A DNA stretch of 64,000 nt from assembly GCA_009746045.1 (NCBI GenBank), contig RPFO01000448.1, positions 383,126 to 447,125 on the forward strand, read 5' to 3'. Source of the DNA: Mesostigma viride. Lineage: Eukaryota > Streptophyta > Mesostigmatophyceae > Mesostigmatales > Mesostigmataceae. The notes under the pieces are model-generated. The model ran no database searches. It saw nothing but the letters and a program-made list of their open reading frames with translations, and was not told where the DNA came from. The position numbers and the translations under genes are program-made. Shown one piece after another: positions 1 to 11,348 of the stretch (the first letter of the stretch is position 1; each line of letters starts with the position of its first letter).

Positions 1-1551
1 TCTACAGTCTTTTCATGATCTAATGGGCCGTAACCAGGTATTCACCACTATGCCCCAAGGCGATACAGTATGACTCAGGTATGACTATGAGTGTATGACT
101 CAGGTCCACTGGCCTCCCTGGTCACATGACGCGCCCTATAAGTGAGCCCCTTTACCGGGTAAACGGGTATTATAGGAATACCGTTTAGTGAAGAGGTACC
201 ACGTATCGACCAGCTGGTTACCAACTGTGTGTAGTGTGATCATAGGTTTTGAAAGGAGCAGTATGTGACCAGGGGAGCCGGCAAGTGACACGCGTAAGGT
301 CACCGTGAGGAATGCAAGTAAACACCCTGAACATTGCGTCCCAGGAGAGCATGGAAAAGCTCTAAGGGGTTGGGCCTGGCAGTGTTGGGCCCGGGGTCCC
401 ACACCTTGTATTGTTCTTGCGCCAATAGCTAAGCGCGACGCATTGCTGAGTTCCAGAGGAAGATAAACCGCCTCACCACGGCTGCTTTGGTGTACTCGTG
501 CCGCACTTTGAAAACCGTCTCGTTCCAGATCAATAGTCCAGATCGCATATAGATAGCATATTCAGTAGTAGTGCGAAGCCATACCCAGGCCAGTTGCGGA
601 CTGTCGGACGACTCTTCCCCTGGGGTCCCCACAATACCAAATATGATACAGCGCACTGATAGCGCTAATGTGGAATGTGGTAGCGCGGTCCATGCGGCCC
701 ATATGTTAAACAACCATTGCCACACCCCGCTCACTTGGCAGTATAGTAGAGAAAGCGGTGCTCAATTGTTTCGGGGAAGGTGCACAGGCCCCTGCAAGCC
801 CCTTCACTTGTCAACTTCACACCGGTGTGTTACTACGTTCATTTTGGATTTGCTGATACTCATTTCCCATTCCTCTCTGGTCTATAATTGGATAATAAAT
901 TTACATACCTGGTCTTTACATGTACATATTAGGATATTTTCCCCGATTCTTAATGAGTGACGGCAATTATCCAACTATATTAAAAATCTAAATTAAAATT
1001 GCTTGTGCAAGCTTTGCGTAGACAACAAAACATTGCAATGATGATGCCTTGACAGCTGGTACATAACTTACATAAGGATGCTTGCCCTTTGGGTTATCCT
1101 ACTTGCAATTGAGCTGACGAGCACATGACGTCGGAAATCTATTTTGGTACTATATATTTTCAAGCATGGTATGGCAGAATCCAGAGAACGGGCCGACGTT
1201 CGCTAGCTTGCGTGACAATGCGTACACGCATAAATTAGTCTATCAGGGCATTTTGCTTGGACCACTTCATCCTGTCTCCGTGCACCATGCAACATGGATA
1301 AGATGAATAAACATACACGAGTTTAAATCGGTTGATATCGAATTGCCGCGTTTGCCGGACAGCTTGCCAAAGTTGTCGTGCGGACGTCGTTTTAAGTTTG
1401 CGTACTGCGCATGAGGGAGCGAGGACGCATTGCTTTAACCCTTCTAATTGGCTTTTTCGGGTTAGAACCTGCTTGACAATCCTGAATAGCCGGCAATCGT
1501 CGGTGCAGTGCTGATTGTGCCCTCAGGCATGGTTACCACATCTGCGGGTAG
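1..1551. other. No recognisable gene
   Basis: Open frames here are short, overlap on both strands and show no family motif. AT-rich stretches around 840-1010 and 1140-1330 look non-coding. The region probably contains upstream sequence of the GUCD1-like gene that follows, but I see no defined promoter element. Confidence 0.5.
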
Positions 1552-1686
1552 ATGTTCCCATCGAAGTGGCCCGTCAGTGTTATCTTGGCACTCAAGAAAT
1601 TTGTCCGGCGCAGATGGGCTAGCCTTCGTTATGGTTCCATTCTCGCGCCCTTCCTGGACGCCGTAACCAGGCTTATTCCGGTCGTA

Positions 1687-4600
1687 ATGGATCCCAAGTT
1701 AACCGAAAAGGATTCGGCTTACGATCTACATGGCGATACCAGCGTTCCTTTCCTGAACGGTGGGCATGATGTGCCTTGCGCCGTCTGCAATTTGTCGAAC
1801 CAGCCGGTTGCCTCGTTGCCTCCCGCTTTTATACACACGGTAAAGAGAAGAACGTGTTTCTTACTGGCTCTGCTGCATGCTACATCTCGTATGTTCGAGC
1901 CCTTCGCATGTGGCTAGAATAACAGCTTCCTGCAGAAGTTGAAGCTGTGGTCATGCCCATTGTATTGTTCTTATTACTCCGTATACTCTCCCCTGGCAGG
2001 TCCCACACATCCGCCAGCTGCACACCTGGGACTGCGGCCTGGCGTGCGTGGTCATGATCCTCCGCTCGCTGGGGTGCCACGAGTGCACGCTTGACGCCGT
2101 GATGAAGCTGTGCCCCGTCACCAGGTGAGCCTCGCCCATCCTCACCATGGGGTTGTACTGCTTTGCTGCATGCAAGCCACGCGCGTACAGCAATGCCACC
2201 ACTATGACCCTAGCAACACAGGTGGCTTCTGGCTGCTGACTTCAACTAGCGAGCGAATGTTTCCTGTGCTGAAGCAAAGAACTTGCACCTTAATTACATG
2301 CTAGCTGCCCCCTGAGGGCAAGTACGTACCCTGCCATGCGTCACCAGACCTCACAAGCATATCCCCCCTCCCTGCCCAACTCTGTCAAGGCCATGCCTGC
2401 CATCTAGACACAACAAATATATCCGAAACCCAACCAAACCAGAGGTCTTATTTCTCAATAGTAGCAGCTTGTTTGTTCAGGGCATTCCTTCCGTGCCTGT
2501 GTGAAATTACAGTGCGCGCAGTGATCGACCCATGCCCACCTGGCTGCCGCCCAGGCCGCCTGCATGCTGGTCCCCCCGTTGATTGGCTGCAAAGTTCAGG
2601 CTGCCGTTGCATCATCATGGCCACTGGGCCTGAGGACCGCTGCGCTATCGCAGATGGCAGCAACCGCTCCATCGACAATATGCGACTTTCGATAGCATGA
2701 GCACTCCCCACAACATTTTATTACTGAGTCACAGCTCATGCCATGGTCTGGGCATGGCAGCACGTCGCTGAGACATCCAGCAGCACATGCCTCTGGTCAG
2801 CACAACCCGTCTTGGCTACATGCAAGAAATATCGGGCCAGTCACTCACCTGAAATGGCTCTGGAACGGCTGTGGTCGTACACAGAGGCATGGCTATGCCC
2901 CAGACACCTTTCCTAGACACCAAGTAGAGAAGGCTTGGGCTGATGCCTGGGGCCCGCACATGACTGGTAGGTGACAGGCGAGGGTAAACAACCACCCCGG
3001 CGCGCCATGCCCTACCTTGCACTTTGGCTGAAAGGGCTTTACTTGACTAGACAACCCTCTCAATGGATCTTATTAGCAACTGGGCTGCACATGCCACCGG
3101 ACACAGACAGCCTGTTAAATTTTTGTGGAAAATCAATCCCCTGTCAACCAAGTAATATAGCCACCCAACCGTGTCCCACCTGGGGTCCTTTTCTGCAGCG
3201 TGTGGACGGTGGACCTGGCCTATCTGCTGCGGCACTTTGGCGTGGACGTCTGCTACCTGACGCTGACGCTGGGAGCCAACCCTGCATTCGCGAGTGAGAC
3301 GTTTTACAAGGTGAGGAGGGTGGGTCGCCGATTCTCAATCAACATCAGTAGCAAGTTGTAGCTGCAGAGCATGCATTCATGTGTCCACATATATGCATTC
3401 ACGGAGACTGCTGGTGAGTTTAGGCTATCAATGTTCCTACTCAGGCCCCATCATTCAGGTTAGGCTATCAATGTTTCTACTCATGCCCCATCATTCAGGT
3501 TAGGCTATCGATGTTTCTACTCATGCCCCATCATTCAGGTTAGGCTATCGATGTTTCTACTCAGGCCCCATCATTCAGGTTAGGCTATCGTTGTTCCTAC
3601 TCAGGCCCCATCATTCAGGTTAGGCTATCGTGGTTCCTACTCATGCCCCATCATTCAGGTTAGGCTATCGATGTTTCTACTCATGCCCCATCATTCAGGT
3701 TAGGCTATCGATGTTTCTACTCATGCCCCATCATTCAGGTTAGGCTATCGTTGTTCCTACTCATGCTCCGTTATCCATCGATCATAAAAAAAAGATATTG
3801 CCAGCCTTATCTATGAAGCGTCAGAAGTATTTCACCACCATGCCGTACGCTGGCATTGACCCTGGTTCAAGGCTTCAAGGTCCCTAGTGTTCTTCTTTGC
3901 CCGTTTGTTGTCTGGAACATATCTGGGCTGACTCCCTTTCGACCAGTATCAGGAGCCTCGGCACGCTGTGGTATGTTTGTTCTGCCTTTGGGGATGGGGG
4001 CAAGGGGGCTCGGATGAGGGCCTGGCGCGGAGGCAAAGTCATGTCTGGCAGCAAACGATAGGTTGCCTCGCTCATCTGCTGGTTTGAGTCCCAGCGTACA
4101 ATGCCGGCTTAGATGCTAGTTTTGTAACTGCTGCTCTACATGATAGTTTGTGACTCTTCGACAGTTACCTTACACTTACCTACCTCTTAACTTACACCAC
4201 TGTGTGCTAAGTTGAGCTCCCACGGGATTGAACTGGTCAGAAGTGTGTGGCGGTGGGCTTTGTACTCATGTGCCATATTGCTGTTCGCTGCCCCATCGGT
4301 CTGCCAGGATAACATTCACAACGACGTGGCCCGCGTCAACGACCTCTTCCGGCAGGCAGGCAGCCACGGCATCCATATTTACGTAAGTCGTGCATGCTTA
4401 CAGCTCACTTTTTATAATAATGATAATTATTATAATTATTATAACGATGACTATAAATAACTGATTCAATAGCTACAGCTCTTTACTTTCCTTTGCCTTC
4501 ACAATATAGCAAGGCTTGCACGAGGGCTGCACCTGTCCTTTGCATTGCCCCTGTGTGCTCACCGACCTTGTCGCCCTCTCGGTCATTTTCATGATCTCAT

Positions 4601-7600
4601 GTCCCAGACTAGCCGCCATTGGTGAGTAGGATAATCTCTAGTTTGGTTCCGTGTCAATGACCGTCATGGGCACTGGCACAAACAGTTACCTATGCTACTT
4701 AGATTGGCACAATGCTAGGGGTATGAACGATGGGTACAGATGCAGCCTTTTCCTATTTGTCATAAAGCTTACTGCTTATATTTTGCTGCAGCTGCAGTAC
4801 AGAACCCAGGCAGGAAAGTGAGCCGAGTGGAGCTGGCCTGACCTGAGCCTAACAAGGCCCGTATTATAGCTTTGTGGTCGCGTGGTTGCCGGATAATCAT
4901 CTGCAACCAAACTTAGCATGGCACTTATGTTATGAATCACAGCCTTGCAGCTACATGGCTAAGGGTGGCAGGCCCATCAGCTCGTACTATACTTGCCCTT
5001 TTGGTTACTATATGTGCCCCTTTGACGGCGAGCTTGACGTCGGGCGGGAAGTCCAGACCCAACGCGGACAGACGCTCGCGGTCGTTACTATTCTTGCCCC
5101 TTTCTTTACTATACTTGCCCTTTTGGTTACTATATGTGCCCCTTTCATTACTTCGTTTGCCCCTTTCGTCACTATAGCTGCCCCTTTCGTCACTATAGCT
5201 GCCCCTTTCGTCACTATAGCTGCCCCTTTTGTCACTATAGCTGCCCCTTTCGTCACTATAGCTGCCCCTTTTGTTACTATGCATTGCGCCGCGTGCCCCA
5301 TCGCCCCCCCAGCGGCGCTCCCTGGCGGTGGAGGAGATCCAGCACTATCTGCTGACGGGGCGCTTCCTGGCCATCGTGCTCGTGGACAAGTACAAGCTCA
5401 GGTACTGTTGGTGCCTGGCGGATGGGATGGGTGGACAGGCTCAGGGTATTTTACGCTGACGGGGTGGACAAGTACAAGCGCACGAGATGGTGGTGGGAGG
5501 ATGGGATGAGTGGACCAGTATTCAAGCTCTGGTGTCATCATGTCTCTCCGGATAGGGTGGAGACTGCAGAGAGCGCGTAAGGGGTTCCGCGGTGGATACC
5601 ATGGGTGGACGAGCACTACCTCATGAGATGGTGGCGGGCGATAGAATCATGAGGATGGGTGGACGAGCACGTGAGCGCAAGGGTGTTTCTGTGCTGCTCT
5701 AGGGCAGCATATTGTGCTTTGGGGAATGCGATGTAGTTGTGGTCTGTGTGATCATGTAGAGCTTTTGTGGATGCTTTAAAAGGAACGTGAATTGGCTCGT
5801 GCTTTGTGACTTGGCTGGAACTCTATCACTTAACTTTACTGGCTAAGATGTTCCACCACCGCCGGGTCCCTACTCTGTGGTTCATGGGACCCCGCAGGCA
5901 CAGCCGGCGGTGTCTTTCCAGTGAGAGTGGCCCCTGCGACGGAAGCTGCCATGGAGCCTGCAGCGATGGCCACTATGTCGGTACGCCCGGTCCCTATGTT
6001 AGTACACCCGGTCACTATGTCCGTACCTGCAGTGAGTTGCTTGGCATGAGCCACGCACGTCTATGGTAACAGGTACATGGGGTAGTGCTGATTGCGCTGC
6101 CGCCTCGGTGTTTTGCCCCGGCTGGGGACCCGAGCTCAATGCACAGCGCCCACCTCCAGGCACAGCGCCCACCTCCAGGCACAGCGCCCACCTCCCGATG
6201 GTATGGGCAGCAGAGAAGAGCTGGTGATGTGTGATGTTTGGTTAGGAGTGCCTACCACCTGTACTGCATGAGACAGGTTGTGGAAGTCGGAACGGAAACC
6301 AGGAAACAGGTAGCAGGAGGAAGACATGCGCTGGGGTCTGAATGTTAGTCGTATAATTGATGCGAGGGCTCAACTGACCTGTCATTGTTGGGATCCCCTG
6401 GATTATTTGGTTAGAACTGTGATAGCAGTGCTATTATGTTAATGCTGTTATACCAGTGCTATTAGTTAAGTATGGTAAGGCTGTGATTATTTGGTTAGAA
6501 CTGTGATAGCAGTGCTATTACGTTAATGCTGTTATACCAGTGCTATTAGTTAATTAAGGTAAGGCTGTGATTTTTGGGGTAGAACTGTTATAACAGTGCT
6601 ATTACGTTAATGCTGTTATACCAGTGCTATTAGTTAATTAAGGTAAGGCTGTGATTATTTGGTTAGAACTGTGATAGCAGTGCTATTACGTTAATGCTGT
6701 TATACCAGTGCTATCAATTAATTAAGGTAAGGCTGTCATCAAGTTAAGGCTGTGATAGCAGTGCTATAAGGTTCATGCTGGAATACCAGTGCTATTAAGT
6801 TAAGGCTGTGATTGCAGTGCTAATAACTTAAGGCTGCGATAGCAGTTCTATCAAGCTAATGCTGTGATGGTAGTGCTATCAATTAGAGCTGCTTTCCACA
6901 CTTTGACTTCTTGACCCTGATTTTACGGCCTTGTCTCATTCATTGCAATGACACCCTGTTATCCTTGCCCCGCCTTTTGTAACCCTTTTAAACATCTTAT
7001 TTCGGATTGGCCCGTGCAGGCCACTACGTCGTCCTGTCAGGCTACGAGTCGCCCTCGGATGTGTTCCACGTACGGGACCCCGACATGCGAGGGTGGGTGC
7101 TGGCGATGGCAGCACTGCGCCACTACTATATCTATGTACTTGATAACAATAACAGGGCCAGCATCGAGATGATTGAGCCTGTGCAAGTATTAGCACCTTC
7201 GATACGTGGCAGGAATCACCAAACCAAAGGGGCTGACCGATGATAACATGCTTGTGCATTGCATACACTTTAATAGGAGGGCTCTAGTTTGGTCACAATA
7301 TTATTGCTGCTAAAACCCTAAACCCTAAACCCTAAACCCTGCCTTTTGCCTGATTTTAATCCCGCAAGACATGCACGTGGGTGTGGGATGCTCACCGCGA
7401 CACGTGTTGCCTAGTTGGGGCGACACAGGTGTTGGTTACGTTAGTATGTCATGTTACTGGATTCAAGTTCATGAGCCATATGTCATGTTGACTGCGTCCT
7501 ATGCAAACACAGAGCTGGCCACTTCTTTAAAAAGATGCATTAATCGTTGTGTGGGTTGCAGTGGTGGCTATCTTTGGGATGCCTTTGCTACGTTCAGCGC

Positions 7601-7685
7601 CGAGCTGTGTGTGCTGGCGGGCGACCTGGACAAAGCGCGCCGGAGCTTTGGGACAGATGAGGACATTATTCTGGTAATGTTGTAG
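1687..7685 (+). CDS. GUCD1 / plant guanylyl cyclase 1-like protein, 8 exons
   Basis: Exons: 1687-1839, 2000-2124, 3199-3310, 4308-4382, 5313-5401, 5898-5980, 7020-7092, 7598-7685. All introns are GT...AG and every junction keeps frame, giving about 265 residues, close to plant GC1. Family landmarks occur in the right order: VPHIRQLHTWDCGLAC (exon 2), WTVDLAYLLRHFG and LGANPAF (exon 3), NDVARVNDLF (exon 4), TGRFLAIVLVDKYKL (exon 5), GHYVVLSGYE and VRDPDMR (exon 7), ARRSFGTDEDIIL (exon 8), then VML and TAG. The family (Pfam Guanylate_cyc_2) has a C39-peptidase-like fold with the Cys of DCGLAC. Plant GC1 was reported to make cGMP in vitro, but the cellular role is unsettled. The start could be an in-frame ATG at 1552 instead; 1687 gives the usual length. 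Exon 6 is the least certain, because three in-phase donors are possible (5980, 5989, or further on). TGTAA at 7695-7699 is a candidate poly(A) signal. Confidence 0.85.
3418..3768 (+). repeat. 40-bp minisatellite, about 9 copies
   Basis: Units of 40 bp follow each other directly, each beginning TTAGGCTATC and ending CCCCATCATTCAGG, with one to three substitutions per unit. The array lies inside intron 3311-4307 of the GUCD1-like gene. There are no unique spacers, so it is not a CRISPR array. Confidence 0.95.
4988..5282 (+). repeat. 21-bp minisatellite
   Basis: Units such as TGCCCCTTTCGTCACTATAG plus one base are repeated about nine times at 5090-5282, with degenerate outlying units from 4988. 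The array lies in intron 4383-5312 and runs up to about 30 bp before the acceptor. Because 21 is divisible by 3, every frame is open through it. Those open frames are not genes. Confidence 0.9.
5405..5675 (+). repeat. Degenerate GGATGGGTGGAC-containing repeats
   Basis: Four or five imperfect units share GGATGGGATGRGTGGAC and GACGAGCAC segments. They lie directly after the donor in intron 5402-5897 of the GUCD1-like gene. Unit borders are not clear. Confidence 0.5.
6141..6197 (+). repeat. 19-bp tandem repeat, 3 copies
   Basis: Three nearly identical units of GCACAGCGCCCACCTCCAG stand in intron 5981-7019 of the GUCD1-like gene. Confidence 0.9.
6401..6885 (+). repeat. 84-bp minisatellite, 4 units plus decayed tail
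   Basis: The unit beginning GATTATTTGGTTAGAACTGT restarts at 6401, 6485, 6569 and 6653, an exact 84-bp period. Each unit has an internal half-repeat around CAGTGCTATT. Shorter decayed units continue to about 6885. The array lies in intron 5981-7019. Confidence 0.9.
7312..7340 (+). repeat. Interstitial telomere-type tract (CCCTAAA)n
   Basis: Nearly four units of CCCTAAA stand inside intron 7093-7597 of the GUCD1-like gene, between conserved coding exons. This is the plant-type heptamer, not the TTTTAGGG octamer of Chlamydomonas. Flanking coding exons show it is not a chromosome end. Confidence 0.9.
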
Positions 7686-8168
7686 TCTAATATCTGTAAG
7701 AAAATAAGTTTAACCTTCATTGATATTAATTTCAATGAGTGAGGCTATTTGTGCGAGTTCAGAGCTCCATTTCGATCAATCCTCCCTGTTACTGTGCAAG
7801 GGGTGTTTTGTCTGTCTGACAGGTACAGTCTTCATCTGGTCTTTGTGGCACACTAAACTCGCCGTGTACAAGTCGCCTGGTGCCAAGCTGGGGAGTGCAA
7901 GGCAACATGATGTCTCGAATAAATGTTCAGGTCTCTGTGTTGTGTATGTTAGAATGGCCACGATGTGGATGTGCTTTGTCCTGGCAGACGTCACTGTTAT
8001 TACACATATCATCTGTTGTGCCACAGATAGAGAAAATTTTAATGGCCAGCTTACTATGTGCAGGCCATTCCTTTGGCAACGGCATAGCAGCAGCGGGCAG
8101 TGCCATATGGCGTGGGTTGAGGTGATGCTGGCATTCACAGTGCTGTGCCCGAAACGAGCCGTTTGTTC
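7686..8168. other. 3' flank of the GUCD1-like gene, no further gene seen
   Basis: An open frame continues from an acceptor at 7821-7822 to 8128 and could extend the gene if a donor at 7674 were used. The in-frame TAG at 7683 already gives the normal family C-terminus, so I treat this as untranslated or intergenic. Confidence 0.5.
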
Positions 8169-8647
8169 CAGGGTTGGGCGTAAAGGGGTTACGTTACGTC
8201 ATTTACGTAATTACGTGGTTTGATTGCGTGATTTTACGTTACGTTTTACGTGGGGACAGTATGGCACGTTAGGCCTCTACGTACGCTGCCCCTTTACGTT
8301 ACGTTTGTACGTTCCGTGTAAAGACGTTACGTAGAATGGACGTAAACGTAATCAGTGTGGTAATGTCGGCAGACCCTTGAAACGTGAAGTGCTGCTAGTA
8401 AGCTGTTGTAGGCCTAATGGCGCCGCCTCGCGCCGCGTCGGCGCGGCGCCATGTGGTGCACGGACAGCACTGTAGAGTTTTTGCCATGGAATGGTGGAAA
8501 ATAGCTGGAAAATCAAAGCTTTTGTGCGGCTTTACGTGTTTACGTTGAGTAACGTCTTTACTTTACGCACGTGAACTTCTACGTCTACGTTACGTTCTAC
8601 GTCACCCTTTTGGCCATTTTACGTGTTTACGTTACGTCAACCCCCTG
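8169..8647. mobile_element. hAT-like MITE, TACGT-rich
   Basis: The left end reads CAGGGTTGGGCGTAAAGGGG. The right end, reverse-complemented, begins CAGGGGGTTGACGTAACG. CAGGG termini are typical of hAT elements. The 479-bp interior is packed with TACGT, TTACGTTACGT and similar motifs and has no coding potential. I see no clear 8-bp target duplication, so the class assignment is tentative. The dense ACGT repeats could also be scored as a low-complexity region. Confidence 0.4.
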
Positions 8648-8756
8648 AACCCCTTTACAGTACGACCAAGTCTGGTTTGTTCCCGGCATTACGTTTGCAA
8701 GCAGTGAAAATCCAGCGGACTGGTTCCTCCTTCAAATATCTGATATATTGTCCTCC

Positions 8757-10501
8757 TTAACCCGTGTTTTTTTACAACGCGATACATCGCGTTGTAGGGT
8801 TAGAACGCGATGTATCGCGTTGTAATCTGACACGTGGCAAACCTATTAAACATGCGATTTTTGGTCTGAAACTTTCAAGATAGGTCAGAAACATCTCATA
8901 GAATTCAAGAAAAAATCCTGGTATTTTTGGTATTTTTTTTGTGACAGCTGCAAACAAATATGTACCACTGAAATCAGGCATTTTCGCGGGACGAAGGTGA
9001 AGACGACGGCGATGGCGGCAGGTAGATCTCGCCAGTTTTCGCGCGAATTTCAGTGGCTGTTGGGTGGCACGACCATGATGATGCGTTCAAAGGTTGATTA
9101 TTAGGTTTCTACGAGTTTGTTGAGGTACTGGGGCAAAGGAAACGTAGTTTTTTCCAGTTTCTCACCCAACTTTCATGCGGAAACCCTGGAAACCGGCATA
9201 CATATTATTACGTCAAGACTCGGGTCTGCTGCGGCACCATGCTTGGTATTTCCATGGTGTTTCGACTTCTTAACACATGTTTATTCATTCCGAACGTCCG
9301 GACTCTCGGCTAAACCGAGAATTGTGCAGACTTTTATTGGGTAGCGCCGGGCATGATGGTGCCTGCAAATAGCGTAAGGCGTGACCGTGGCTATTGCTAC
9401 GGTATGCTGTATTTTCCTGGAAATGGCCTCTGCCACCGGCTCAATAGTGCTTGCAGGCGTAAGTATATCGTGTTTCTACCTAGTTTCTGCCAGTTTTCCA
9501 CTTATTTCTACCGACCTCTGCCCAGCCTCTCTAAGACCGCCATCCTACTCGACGTTGCTTGCATGTCAGCCATAGCAGGTTGCAGTTGTGCAGTATTTAG
9601 GTGCTGTATACGTCGTCAAGCCGTGCATATATCGTGGGGATTGGATGTTGATGGTTTATACTGCGTTGATTGTGCAAGAAGACCAGCTAGGTGCCCATAA
9701 TCATGGTGTATAATCATGTGTTGTTAGCATCTTGCCACCATTTGCTAGCATGCATTCCAGCGTCATCTTTGCCTGCATGTAAGCTCATGGATCACTCAAC
9801 CTATCCAAGCCTTGCATTACACGTGCCTCTTTCTTTCAGTATTGCACGCGTTATGGAATGAAAACCCAGCACCTCCGTTCCCACGAGGCATGTGCTCAAC
9901 ACGTTGTGAGAGTGGATGATGCTTTGGCTATGGCTGCCTGATTCAGTCATATTAGGTCATCCAGTCATGATGTTTGATGCATGTTTGATGCTGTATAACT
10001 TATACAACACCTATTTTCAACGTTTTGACCCTCCAAGCTCACTATGGCCCCGTTTATGGGGCTCATGTCGTTGCGTCATGTTGTGAAGGGCTCTCATTTT
10101 TCCCACTGCGTTGTACTGCGTTGTAATTGTGATGCTAATGAAAAATAGCTCCAGTGGCCCAATGGGCCTGAGTTTTGTTTCACAGAGCCTGCATATGTTG
10201 CCCATAGCTCGTGCAAGAAGCCAGATTTTTTTCATGAACCATTTGTGAATAAGCACATGACTTGTGACCTAGGGTCAAGAAATCGCGGTCATGGTCAGAC
10301 CCCCCTGTATTCAAACCAGTGTATCTCTCTAATGAATAAGCATTTTGTAGGTCTGAGTAGCTCAAAAAATCCTTTGATTTATGGGCTTTCAGGAAAGTAT
10401 ATACATGACCATGAAAAAAAATTTTCCTTAGGTGCTATACGCGTTCTAAAAAAAGCTTACAACGCTATATATCGCGTTCTAATTAAAAAAACACGGGTTA
10501 A
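8757..10501. mobile_element. Non-autonomous piggyBac-like element flanked by TTAA
   Basis: TTAA stands at 8757-8760 and at 10498-10501. Immediately inside are inverted termini CCCGTGTTTTTTTA (8761-8774) and TAAAAAAACACGGG (10484-10497). TTAA duplication with CCC/GGG ends is the piggyBac signature. Next to both ends are near-palindromes of the type CAACGCGATACATCGCGTTG, two on the left (8775-8822) and one plus a partial on the right (10440-10482). They look like transposase-binding subterminal repeats. The longest open frame inside is 115 codons, without DDE-transposase features, so the 1.74-kb element must depend on a transposase elsewhere. Confidence 0.75.
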
Positions 10502-10816
10502 TGCCCGGCCTAATTCTTTACTCCGCGCATTTAAGGTGCGATTCTTATGCGCATGTCCTGGCAGGGCTTCACGAGTGTGACCCCTGTGGACTGGGGTCAC
10601 TTTGCCAAATAATAGCCCCATCTTCTCTGTACGTGCGATGTGCTTTTTGTTTGTATTTCTGCCACACAGGTTTCAACCGTTTCAAGCATCCACAGCTAAG
10701 AAGAGCAAAAATTCTATTTTGACTTTCCTGCCAACACAGACAGAGCTTGTGTGCTAGAAATCAGCTGTGGCCAGGAGGAAGCCCAGTATAGTATCAGTTT
10801 GTTTATTTCAGAGATG
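10502..10816. other. Unassigned spacer between two mobile elements
   Basis: No motif, repeat or convincing open frame is seen between the TTAA of the piggyBac-like element and the target duplication of the LINE. Confidence 0.4.
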
Positions 10817-10830
10817 AATCATTGACGGAA

Positions 10831-11334
10831 TGCAATATACGAGAATGCTCATTACTTTTGACTCCGGCCATGAAATTTCATCGGGTTGGTTGCATTAGAC
10901 TCGTCTGTTGAAGACGAACATGTTGATATAATTTTCTACAGCTATCGCTCAATATTTCCGAAGATACCGGCACCGCCCTGCCCAGCAAATATCGCTGTTG
11001 CAATATACGAGAATGCTCATAACTTTCGACTCCGGCCATGAAATTTCATCGGGTTGGTTGCATTAGACTCGTCTTTTGAAGACGAACACGCTGATATAAT
11101 TTTCTACAGCTATCGCTCAATATTTCCGAAGATACCGGCACCGCCCTGCCCAGCAAATATCGCTGTTGCAATATACGAGAATGCTCATAACTTTTGACTC
11201 CGGCCATGAAATTTCATCGGGTTGGTTGCATTAGACTCGTCTTTTGAAGACGAACACGCTGATATAATTTTCTACAGCTATCGCTCAATATTTCCGAAGA
11301 TACCGGCACCGCCCTGCCCAGCAAATATCGCTGT
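10831..11334 (+). promoter_or_regulatory. LINE 5' UTR: three 168-bp monomers
   Basis: TGCAATATACGAGAATGCTC restarts at 10831, 10999 and 11167. The third unit ends at 11334, 14 bp before the ORF1 ATG. Units differ by only a few bases. Each contains a CGTCTT...AAGACG inverted repeat followed by CTGATATAATTTTC. Tandem 5' monomers act as promoters in mouse L1; a promoter role here is inference from that parallel. Confidence 0.75.
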
Positions 11335-11348
11335 TTTTTCAGCTCGAT

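Noticed and set aside
571..960. 129-codon open frame
   Set aside because: It overlaps minus-strand frames of similar size, has no motif, low coding character and an AT-rich end.
3418..3768. Regular 40-bp repeats resembling a CRISPR array
   Set aside because: The units abut without unique spacers, and the context is a eukaryotic intron.
4050..4110. tRNA-like stretch with GGTTTGAGTCCC
   Set aside because: No A box, acceptor stem or cloverleaf can be paired around it.
7823..8128. Additional terminal exon for the GUCD1-like gene
   Set aside because: The in-frame TAG at 7683 directly after DEDIIL gives the usual family C-terminus. The extra 101 codons resemble nothing in the family.
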